10,067 nt of DNA from an uncultured Solobacterium sp. (GTDB lineage Bacteria > Bacillota_I > Bacilli_A > Erysipelotrichales > Erysipelotrichaceae). The notes beneath the pieces are model-generated. The model did not search any database. It was not told the origin of the DNA and worked only from the letters and a program-made list of their open reading frames with translations. The DNA is taken from NCBI GenBank assembly GCA_900543035.1, contig UQPV01000063.1, positions 1 through 10,067 of the forward strand. The letters run 5' to 3'. This document shows positions 1 through 5,576 of this stretch, one piece after another. Position numbers and translations under genes: made by a program. Within the stretch, counting starts at the first letter, position 1. The number at the start of each line of letters is the position of its first letter.

Positions 1-51
1 TCTGTAGATAACAAAATAGATTTACACTTGTGAAAAAACTAACAAAGAAAC

Positions 52-162
52 TTACACACTTTTCTTGACAAACCCTCCAAAGCTTTTAAGATAAGCCTGC
101 ACATCAGATCCAATCAAAAATTTAGAGCCTTTACCAAGGTTGTTTTCGTCATGTCTTTTTAT
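52..162 (-). pseudogene. Possible C-terminal remnant of an excisionase-like HTH protein
   Basis: Read on the minus strand from 162 to the TAA at 54-52, the frame is open for about 36 codons and includes the string GSKFLIGSDVQAYLKSF. That looks like the end of an excisionase/HTH_17-type small DNA-binding domain, where a basic strand is followed by a final helix of the form S/D-D-V-x-x-Y-L-K. No start codon or ribosome site is seen and a TGA lies just upstream at 163-165, so at most this is a tail. Such domains are usually carried by mobile elements, which would fit the other remnants nearby. The resemblance is short and by eye; it could be chance. Confidence 0.25.
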
Positions 163-305
163 TCACATTTTCAAAGATCGTACAAACGATTCAACTAACT
201 CTATTTCTAGCCAAATTATTTTCAAACTATTTCATAGATTACTTGACTTTTATATAGTTAGCTCTCTATTTTGAAGGACTCAACCTTTACAGTTATATTA
301 CACTC

Positions 306-622
306 TCACAGAATGTGACGTTCTACACTGCGATATCTTTCGTATTGAGTAGCTATCCGGCTATTCAGACTGTTCACATAGTTTAAATGATTAACTGCAT
401 CGTATTACTTCCTGTCCTTCATCTGTTTGATCATGCATTGTTATTCTGTGCTTAGCAAGCTGTAACTTTGCAGACCGTCTGTCCATAAATATGTTTTCTG
501 CTCATATAACCTTTTATGTCTTCGATCAATGGACATCCCATATTCAGGGTATGTATAAAGCAATCTCTATCGCGCTCCATGCTTGTAATCAGACATACCT
601 TGTCTGTAGAGATCCTTCGTTT
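306..622 (-). pseudogene. Degenerate IS1595/ISXO2-like transposase remnant
   Basis: Three minus-strand frames read one after another resemble the DDE domain of IS1595 (ISXO2-like) transposases. The frame from 622 to 455 gives KRRISTDKVCLITSMERDRD and then GCPLIEDIKGYMSRKHIYG, like the family's KRG-S-K-D-K-V-C stretch and the glycine-rich strand after it. A second frame, about 474-394, gives LAKHRITMHDQTDEGQEVI. A third, 398-306, gives NHLNYVNSLNSRI and QYERYRSVERHIL, like the family's H-(I/V)-N-(S/A)-x-H-S-R-(L/I)-K region, with N where the family usually has H. The frame changes and stops at 452-454, 391-393 and 306-308 mean it is dead. The N-terminal half is missing: homology begins just beside the end of the neighbouring NTPase repeat. 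The family call rests on motif order only. The stretch between 165 and 305 shows nothing else recognisable. Confidence 0.5.
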
Positions 623-688
623 TTAGATGGTGTTCCCCTGATTTTTCAGAGCTAAGAGATAAACTAGCAGAATTACTTCACTCTTTTT

Positions 689-711
689 ATATTTCTCGCT
701 CAGCTCTTTCA
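689..711. repeat. Direct repeat copy 1 (23 bp, NTPase repeat DNA)
   Basis: Identical over 23 bases to 2134-2156 in the same orientation; both encode L-S-E-K-Y and flanking residues of the C-terminal repeat units. In the reconstructed gene the copies lie 120 bp apart, one repeat unit; today the IS3 element lies between them. Confidence 0.95.
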
Positions 712-724
712 GGCGACTGACGCT

Positions 725-727
725 TTC
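725..727. repeat. Target site duplication, left copy (TTC)
   Basis: TTC directly before the left end of the IS3 element; it equals 2050-2052. Read on the minus strand it is the GAA codon for residue 647 of the interrupted NTPase. Confidence 0.8.
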
Positions 728-750
728 TGGTGTTAGCATAAAAAGTGGAC
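728..750. repeat. IS3 left terminal inverted repeat
   Basis: Begins TGGTGTTAGC and ends AAAGTGGAC. Aligned with the reverse complement of 2026-2049 it shares TGGT at the tip, scattered matches in the middle and GGAC at the inner end, with one gap. Confidence 0.7.
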
Positions 751-827
751 AGGAAGAATAGAGAGGGGTAACATAACAAGTACAACATCATCGTGAATAG
801 ATGAGCAAGTGAAAGAAGGGTATGAGA

Positions 828-1133
828 ATGTCCAAGTCCAAAAAGAGAAAAACGTTCGACAATGAATTCAAGAATAAGGCTGTACAATATGTCAATGAGC
901 ATTCAGAGCTGTCACGCGCTCAAGCTGCCGCTAATCTTGGCATCGGCCAAAGCACACTGTCCAGATGGCTCAAGGAAGCCAGAGAATCTGATGACGGCAA
1001 GATCAACGCGCCTGGAAGCGGGAATTATCAATCAGATGTAGCTAAGGAGAATGCTCGCTTGAAACGTGAGCTTCGCGATACGAAGGATGCGCTTGAAATC
1101 CTAAAAAAAGCCATCAGCATACTGGGAGAGTAA
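828..1133 (+). CDS. IS3-family transposase OrfA (DNA-binding subunit)
   Basis: The 101-residue protein begins MSKSKKRKTF and has a helix-turn-helix of the HTH_Tnp_1 type (about residues 10-50: KNKAVQYVNEH, then AAANLGIGQSTLSRWLKEA). A C-terminal heptad-rich helix (ENARLKRELRDTKDALEILKKAI) resembles the OrfA leucine zipper used for oligomerisation. OrfA binds the element's ends and is also the N-terminal part of the OrfAB fusion transposase. The start at 828 is preferred over the ATG at 822, because AAGGG at 816-820 is 7 bases from 828 but only one base from 822. It stops 20 bases before the orfB GTG. Length and composition are typical and no damage is seen. Confidence 0.93.
   Translation: MSKSKKRKTFDNEFKNKAVQYVNEHSELSRAQAAANLGIGQSTLSRWLKEARESDDGKINAPGSGNYQSDVAKENARLKRELRDTKDALEILKKAISILGE
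1103..1109 (+). promoter_or_regulatory. Programmed -1 frameshift site (A7) for OrfAB
   Basis: Seven A residues followed by G lie near the end of orfA, in zero-frame phase A AAA AAA. The -1 frame is open from here through 1153 into orfB with no stop (SHQHTGRVTLVFYELV, then the orfB residues). IS3 elements make their active fusion transposase by slipping at such A-rich sites. The phase and the open -1 frame are seen; the slippage itself is inferred from the family. Confidence 0.75.
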
Positions 1134-1153
1134 CTCTGGTCTTCTATGAGTTA

Positions 1154-2026
1154 GTGCGGGATGCCGCAGAGAATGACAAGTCATTTTCTGTTGCCGGTGT
1201 GCTGAGAAAACTGGGTATCTCCACATCTGGATATTATAGCTGGAGGAAACGCAGTGAGAGCCGCTCTAAGGCCCGTAAGAAACGGATCATGGATGAGATC
1301 AAAACCATCCACAAAGAATCTCATATGGTCTATGGCGCACCCAAGATCGCTCATGTGCTGAATGAGAGAGGGATCGCCGTATCACAGCGTACCGTATCGG
1401 TTTACATGCGTGAAATGGGCATAAAAGCGAGGTATATCCAGCCCAGAACAAGAACAACGATCAACAGCGATTTCTCATCAACATTGCACAATCTGTTGAA
1501 ACGAGAATTCAATCCAGAACATCCGAATGCGGCATGGTGCACAGATATCACATATATCTGGACCGTAGACGAAGGATTCGTGTACCTGACAAGCGTAATG
1601 GACCTGTATTCGCGCAAGATCGTGGCATGGACGCTAAGCAGGACAATGGAGGCGGAGGAAGTGCTGCAAAGCGTCAGGAAGGCGAAAGAAAGGCGTGATC
1701 TGGAAGATGTGCTCGTCCTGCATTCAGATCGCGGAATACAGTTTGTATGTGGAAAATATCAGGAACTGACGGCAGGTATGAAAACAAGTTATTCACGGAA
1801 AGGAAATCCATGGGATAACGCCTGCATCGAGTCATTTCACGCATTGATCAAGAGAGAATGTTTGAAGCACCATCGTATTCAGAATTACGAAGAAGCGTAC
1901 CAGCTAGTGTTCGAATATATCGAAACATTCTATAACACAGTAAGGATTCACAGTCATTGTGATTATCAATCTCCGAATGATTACGAGAAGCAATACGAAT
2001 TGCAAAAAAAATCTCTATTTAATTAG
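1154..2026 (+). CDS. IS3-family transposase OrfB (rve/DDE catalytic domain)
   Basis: About 290 residues from a GTG at 1154. The N-terminal HTH_21-like region (STSGYYSWRKR, then HMVYGAPKIAHVLNERGIAVSQRTVSVYMREMGI) is followed by an integrase-type catalytic core. The catalytic triad is visible: D131 in WCTDITYIW, D192 in LHSDRGIQF and E226 in KGNPWDNACIESFHALIKRE, with 33 residues between the second D and E, two fewer than in the common IS3 pattern. It cuts and joins the element's ends. The GTG has no good ribosome site and the frame is open back to the A7 slip site, so the main product is probably the OrfAB fusion. It ends at the inner edge of the right inverted repeat. No frame damage is seen. 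Confidence 0.95.
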   Translation: MRDAAENDKSFSVAGVLRKLGISTSGYYSWRKRSESRSKARKKRIMDEIKTIHKESHMVYGAPKIAHVLNERGIAVSQRTVSVYMREMGIKARYIQPRTRTTINSDFSSTLHNLLKREFNPEHPNAAWCTDITYIWTVDEGFVYLTSVMDLYSRKIVAWTLSRTMEAEEVLQSVRKAKERRDLEDVLVLHSDRGIQFVCGKYQELTAGMKTSYSRKGNPWDNACIESFHALIKRECLKHHRIQNYEEAYQLVFEYIETFYNTVRIHSHCDYQSPNDYEKQYELQKKSLFN

Positions 2027-3990
2027 TCCGAAATCTTGACATAGTACCATTCCTTCGCGCCTTCCTCATCCTGCTTGTTCGACAGATTTACCAGACCTTT
2101 GGCATATTCTAACGCGATCTCTTCATTCCCTTCATATTTCTCGCTCAGCTCTTTCAAACGCCTAATACTTTCAATTGCCTCTTCTTCTGATTGCATTATT
2201 ATAGATACACTTAACAGCATTGAAAAAAACACCGCTCCTTGTACATTATTTTCTTGAGGCATTAATTTCTCCATACCATTTTGAAATAAGTACTTAAACG
2301 CATCCTGTTTGATATAATTTTGCATACAGCGATTTAAAAATTGAGCAAAATACAACGGATACTCCCATAATATACGAAAGCTATTTTCTAAATATCCTTT
2401 GACATATTTCTTTCTTGTCCAATAATCCAAGACATAATATTCTCCTATCAAATCAGGCTCTAAAGGTTTAAGTTTTCCCTCAAACCTCTTTTCTTCATTT
2501 ACTTCACTGATCAATTGCTCCAGATCATCCGAATCCATTGAACATAAGATGGAAGAAGAATCTGTAAACAACTCTGGAACTATGTCTCCAGGCACCCATG
2601 CTCCTGCTGCTGTCGCAAACATCAGCATTTCTGATAATGCATTAAAAATTTCTTCATCGTTTTGACATGTAACTTTTTTCCAATGCTCCATGTATTTCTT
2701 AATAATTTCCTCAATCAAATGCTGTATATCCCACTTTTTATACTCTCTGTTTTCAAGAACTGCATCTGCTGTGAAAAGCACGATCAACACCCTGGGCTTT
2801 CCTTGCTTTCTGTCAATCTCTTCCGCTTTCTTCAAAATCCATTTCCGCTGCTTGGATGACAAGACTTTTTCACGTGTCTCTGCGTAATCTTCAATTATTT
2901 TTTCGAGCTGATCATATTCCAATGCTGACAGTTGAAAAAATGGCGTTCCATTATTTTTTTTCCATCCCAGACGCTCTATGCATCTTGCTTGTTCTCCGCT
3001 CCCTTTTAAATTCTGGTACCACAAAGGAAAATTTCCATCTTCTCCTATTCCTTCCCGTTCAATAAAAACAAAACGCATCTTATCTGGATGATATGTGCTC
3101 GTCTCAAGACATTCCAGCCACTTTCCCATATCAGATGCCACAGTTCCCGCATAATCTATGACAACCAACAAATTGTAAGGATATCTCCACTCAGTAAACT
3201 TGATGAACTGCTCACAATTTTCTGCATGAATCCATACAGATTTCCATTTCGGATTTATTCCCATTTCTTTCACAAAATAATACAGTAATTTACTTTTTCC
3301 TGTTCCTCCGGGTCCGGTAATTGCTATCCACGATAGTTCTTCATCGCTCTCAATAAATTCTCTCAATATTTTCAGCTCTGCTTCCCGCCCATGAAATCTC
3401 AGTAACTCATTTCGATAATGAAAGGCATTAGTATTATCTGGCGCCTGTTTTATCCCATCGATATATTCTGCAAAAGAACCATGATACTGAACAGCGTCCA
3501 CAATCTTATTTTCAGCCTTTTTTATATATTCCTCGACAAGAGCCGCTGCTTCTTCGACTGTTTTCCCCGCTAAAAACCATGTCTTGTCTTCGATTTTTTC
3601 AACATAATAATCCTCTACGATCTGAAGAAAAACCTCAAGATAAGAGTTTATAATATGTTCTTCAGCATCTGTATTTGCCCCCGCCTCGCTATAAACAGCT
3701 TCCAATAGACTCCTTCTTGCATAATCTCTCTGACGTTGCTCTGGCAAATTAAAACATGGAGTTATCTTATCAAAAAGATGAGCATTTATATACCAGTTTA
3801 CGTTTGTAAAATCAATCTGTTCAGCTTCATCTGGCATTGGTAAGGTTTTATTCTCATATCTGGTAATCTGTTTCCTTATTTTATCAGATAACCTTTTTCT
3901 ATCCAATTTGTCCTCTGCATTAGCCACTACTTTCTCCGTTAATAAATCAAAAAGAAGAGAAGTCATATTCTCTGTAAACAAGTTGATCAT
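2023..3990 (-). CDS. STAND-type P-loop NTPase, C-terminus replaced by IS3 end
   Basis: A 655-residue protein, probably cytoplasmic. Residues 1-190 form an alpha-helical N-terminal region of a kind seen before NTPase domains in Bacillota, with no enzyme motif that I recognise. The NTPase core starts near GREAELKILREFI (201-213). It has Walker A GPGGTGKSK (226-234), a Walker B-like strand LLVVIDY (274-280) and a later strand with a conserved R (MRFVFIERE, 305-313). EPDLIGEYYVLDY (511-523) is typical of the winged-helix end of STAND/NACHT-like ATPases. Residues 603-640 are the first of at least two 40-residue TPR-like units. STAND proteins use such C-terminal repeats to sense a trigger and the N-terminal domain to act; many are antiphage. 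Residues 648-655 (WYYVKISD) and the stop come from the inserted IS3 element, so the sensor end is cut. GGAG lies about 7 bases before the ATG. Codon use is AT-rich, unlike the genes to the right, which suggests transfer. Confidence 0.85.
   Translation of the reverse strand: MINLFTENMTSLLFDLLTEKVVANAEDKLDRKRLSDKIRKQITRYENKTLPMPDEAEQIDFTNVNWYINAHLFDKITPCFNLPEQRQRDYARRSLLEAVYSEAGANTDAEEHIINSYLEVFLQIVEDYYVEKIEDKTWFLAGKTVEEAAALVEEYIKKAENKIVDAVQYHGSFAEYIDGIKQAPDNTNAFHYRNELLRFHGREAELKILREFIESDEELSWIAITGPGGTGKSKLLYYFVKEMGINPKWKSVWIHAENCEQFIKFTEWRYPYNLLVVIDYAGTVASDMGKWLECLETSTYHPDKMRFVFIEREGIGEDGNFPLWYQNLKGSGEQARCIERLGWKKNNGTPFFQLSALEYDQLEKIIEDYAETREKVLSSKQRKWILKKAEEIDRKQGKPRVLIVLFTADAVLENREYKKWDIQHLIEEIIKKYMEHWKKVTCQNDEEIFNALSEMLMFATAAGAWVPGDIVPELFTDSSSILCSMDSDDLEQLISEVNEEKRFEGKLKPLEPDLIGEYYVLDYWTRKKYVKGYLENSFRILWEYPLYFAQFLNRCMQNYIKQDAFKYLFQNGMEKLMPQENNVQGAVFFSMLLSVSIIMQSEEEAIESIRRLKELSEKYEGNEEIALEYAKGLVNLSNKQDEEGAKEWYYVKISD
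2026..2049. repeat. IS3 right terminal inverted repeat
   Basis: Read inward from 2049 it is TGGTACTATGTCAAG followed by ATTTCGGAC. It starts at the last base of the orfB stop codon. On the minus strand it supplies the last eight codons (WYYVKISD) of the truncated NTPase, whose TAA stop at 2023-2025 also lies inside the element. Confidence 0.75.
2050..2052. repeat. Target site duplication, right copy (TTC)
   Basis: TTC directly after the right end of the element, matching 725-727. It is the last native codon (GAA, Glu647) of the truncated NTPase before IS-derived codons begin. Confidence 0.8.
2134..2156. repeat. Direct repeat copy 2 (23 bp, NTPase repeat DNA)
   Basis: Partner of 689-711, inside the intact part of the NTPase gene. 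Recombination between the copies would delete the IS3 element together with one repeat unit. Confidence 0.95.
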
Positions 3991-4024
3991 ATTATCGCTC
4001 CAATCTTGATATTCTTACAATTTT

Positions 4025-4053
4025 ATTATAATACTTACATATAAGTGATTCAA
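4025..4053 (-). promoter_or_regulatory. Promoter of the STAND NTPase gene
   Basis: On the minus strand: TTGAAT (4053-4048), a 17-base spacer, then TATAAT (4030-4025), a near-consensus sigma-A promoter. The predicted start lies roughly 30 bases before the ATG at 3990, leaving room for the GGAG ribosome site. The gene therefore appears to be transcribed alone. Confidence 0.75.
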
Positions 4054-4343
4054 TAAGATTTTCATAAGAAAAACAAAACATAAGCAATGTTTTTTGATAG
4101 TTATCTTCTCCTGAATTTTCATTCATATATCACTCTAAGACTTTCCCATATTAATAATAAAGGTATTGGCAGTTTAACAATTGAGAGTAGGTGTAGAGAG
4201 TCACATCCTATTACAATATTTCCACAAAATAAAGCTATTCCTGCATGATCATGATTTTTTATCAAATGGAAGAATGAAGAGGATACGGCCTCTGTTTTAA
4301 TCTCGGTCTTCTCATCAAGATTCAATTGTGTCCAACACGCCAT
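4054..4343. other. AT-rich gap between NTPase promoter and XRE gene terminator
   Basis: This stretch holds no gene I can support. A minus-strand open frame (4119-4379) would encode 86 residues ending HDHAGIALFCGNIVIGCDSL and then a hydrophobic tail. Its ATG lies inside the terminator hairpin at 4351-4389 and has no ribosome site. It may be a decayed piece of an unrecognised gene at the accessory-core boundary. Confidence 0.4.
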
Positions 4344-4389
4344 AAAAAAAAGCGCCTCGAAGCCCTTATCAAAAGCCATGAGACGCGCT
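4344..4389 (-). terminator. Rho-independent terminator after the XRE membrane gene
   Basis: Read on the minus strand, AGCGCGTCTC (4389-4380) pairs with GAGGCGCT (4358-4351) with a two-base bulge, followed by a run of T from 4350 to 4344. It begins about 24 bases after the stop of the XRE gene. It also marks the switch from GC-richer to AT-rich DNA. Confidence 0.7.
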
Positions 4390-4412
4390 GACGCATAAAA
4401 AGTTGAATATGA

Positions 4413-5357
4413 TTACTTTTCTTCCCGCCTGCTGTTGCGATACTCCAGGATATTGATCAATCCAGCGGTCAGGATAGCTACGATCGGAAAGATGATCCAG
4501 ACGATCTCCCAGCTCTCCTGCGTAAGTCCGATGAACAGGAAGACCATAGCGGCCAATGGCATGGTGATGCCCCAGATGAACGCATAGCGCGACGCCTGCT
4601 TCTCCTTGTCCTTCTCTTGATTGGCTGCTTCAAAGTAGATGAACCGGCGATACGCGCCATTCATGATCCCCGCCGGAATGATCAGCAGCATAGCAGCGGC
4701 AGTGAAATAAAACAAGATCGCCCCATAGCGTTCTGCGGCGTCATGGATCAGTGCATCCGCCGCCACCGTGGCGCATAATCCAAAGATGATCAGAAAGATG
4801 CCTAAAGTGATGACCATCATGAAGCGTTTCTGAAACTTCTGATACGCTTTGTTCAATGTCTCCACATCACTGCGGCTGACATATATCTTCCGCTCATCCA
4901 GATATTGCCAGCGATGAGCATCGCGGATGCCGAAAGCGACAAAGACAGCGACAGCGATCCCGACCATGAACAGAAAGAACGCCGCTCCGACCTCTTCATC
5001 AAACAAGATTGGAATGGTCACGCCGCATAAGATGATCGCCACGCCGATCGCGATGGCAAACGCAAAGGGGCGTTTCCATTTCAGATACTCCTGGATCGTA
5101 TCCATGGAAACGCTGAGGGTGCCCTCATCCTGATCTGCCGTATCCTGAACGCCCTGTTCATTCTCCTCATTGAGCAAATAATCGATTGAAACATGAAAGA
5201 GCCTGCCTAACTGAATCAGCTTTTCTGTCTCTGGATACACTTGCCCATTCTCCCATTTACTGACAGCCTGCCGGCTGACGCCCAGCTCATCAGCCAGCGC
5301 TTCCTGCGACATTCCTTTTTCTTTTCTGAGCTTCTGCAGTTTTTCGTTAAATTTCAT
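4413..5357 (-). CDS. XRE-family HTH protein with six-segment membrane domain
   Basis: A 314-residue protein. Residues 1-60 are a classic Cro/C1-type HTH (LRKEKGMSQEALADELGVSRQAVSKWENGQVYPETEKLIQLGRLFHVSIDYLL). An acidic linker (about 65-90) follows, then six hydrophobic spans at roughly 96-119, 123-143, 179-200, 212-233, 258-278 and 284-304, and a basic tail (YRNSRREEK). This points to a membrane-anchored DNA-binding protein, probably one that reads an envelope or membrane signal; the signal is unknown. ATG at 5357 is preferred because AGAGGTG ends 6 bases before it; an upstream in-frame ATG at 5378 would add seven residues. The gene is alone between its own promoter and terminator. HTH-plus-membrane proteins of this shape are common in Bacillota and mostly uncharacterised. 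Confidence 0.88.
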   Translation of the reverse strand: MKFNEKLQKLRKEKGMSQEALADELGVSRQAVSKWENGQVYPETEKLIQLGRLFHVSIDYLLNEENEQGVQDTADQDEGTLSVSMDTIQEYLKWKRPFAFAIAIGVAIILCGVTIPILFDEEVGAAFFLFMVGIAVAVFVAFGIRDAHRWQYLDERKIYVSRSDVETLNKAYQKFQKRFMMVITLGIFLIIFGLCATVAADALIHDAAERYGAILFYFTAAAMLLIIPAGIMNGAYRRFIYFEAANQEKDKEKQASRYAFIWGITMPLAAMVFLFIGLTQESWEIVWIIFPIVAILTAGLINILEYRNSRREEK

Positions 5358-5409
5358 CTCCATCACCTCTGTCTGCATCGTACCTTGTTCAGCCGTTTTC
5401 AGCCACCAA

Positions 5410-5448
5410 TTGACGTTTGCAATTTGTCAACTACAGGTTGCATCAACC
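5410..5448. promoter_or_regulatory. Candidate operator: alternating GTTG/CAAC half-sites
   Basis: Half-sites alternate in orientation: TTGAC (5410-5414), GTCAAC (5426-5431), GGTTG (5436-5440) and CAACC (5444-5448). They form the palindromes GGTTG-CAT-CAACC, CAAC-TACAG-GTTG and a wider TTGAC...GTCAA. They lie in the leader of the XRE gene, downstream of its best promoter, where a bound regulator could block transcription. Autoregulation is common for XRE proteins, but assigning this site to this protein is inference. Confidence 0.45.
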
Positions 5449-5488
5449 ATTTTTTGCGGTTTTTTGACGATTTTTTCCCTTTTCTTCC

Positions 5489-5516
5489 ATTATATCGGAA
5501 AAACGAGCGAGGTGAA
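5489..5516 (-). promoter_or_regulatory. Likely promoter of the XRE membrane gene
   Basis: On the minus strand, TATAAT (5494-5489) is preceded at 16 bases by TTCACC (5516-5511), a 4-of-6 match to the -35 box. The leader to the ATG at 5357 would be about 125 bases and contains the GTTG/CAAC array. No clear terminator for the MFS gene was seen between 5517 and 5576, so readthrough from it is possible. Confidence 0.5.
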
Positions 5517-5576
5517 ATCACGTTCATGCCTATCCGCTGCTTTGCCTCATCAGACGCCATGCATCCTTCCAGCCAG

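Larger units (their letters stand above)
623..727 (-). pseudogene. Severed C-terminal end of the STAND NTPase gene
   Basis: On the minus strand, 727 to 626 reads E-SVSRLKELSEKYKK, then SEVILLVYLLALKNQGNTI, then TAA at 625-623. This is a second copy of the 40-residue unit found at residues 603-640 of the NTPase on the other side of the IS3 element (there SIRRLKELSEKYEGNEEIALEY...). Bases 689-711 are identical to 2134-2156. If the element and one TTC are removed, the frame runs on without gap and the unit period is exactly 40 residues. The latter half of this unit has drifted from the first (E, I, L, Y, L, N and N are kept). It now has no start or ribosome site and is not expected to be translated. 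Whether the TAA is the ancestral stop is uncertain, because transposase-like sequence begins right after it. Confidence 0.85.
728..2049 (+). mobile_element. Complete IS3-family insertion sequence
   Basis: The 1322-bp element has the standard IS3 layout: orfA, then orfB in the -1 frame, a poly-A slippery site between them, and imperfect inverted ends. Both ends begin TGGT and share GGAC at the inner side (left 728-750, right 2049-2026), and the element has the family's outer TG...CA. It is flanked by TTC on both sides (725-727 and 2050-2052), a 3-bp target duplication of the size IS3 elements make. The boundaries are confirmed independently, because removing exactly this interval restores a reading frame and a protein repeat in the interrupted NTPase gene. 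It lies in the opposite orientation to that gene. The open frames and intact ends suggest a fairly recent, possibly still active insertion. An IS150-like subgroup is likely but not certain. Confidence 0.93.

Noticed and set aside
1..727. CRISPR array, tRNA or structured RNA in the gene-poor left end
   Set aside because: No regularly spaced repeats, no cloverleaf with T-loop and no riboswitch-like motif were found; the region reads as decayed transposase and gene-end sequence.
687..902. Minus-strand 71-codon open frame over the IS3 left end
   Set aside because: It runs out of frame with the NTPase repeat and antisense to orfA; no ribosome site and no family resemblance.
3088..3288. Plus-strand open frames within the NTPase gene (including 2662-2887 and 2856-3065)
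   Set aside because: Short, without ribosome sites and antisense to a gene with clear Walker motifs.
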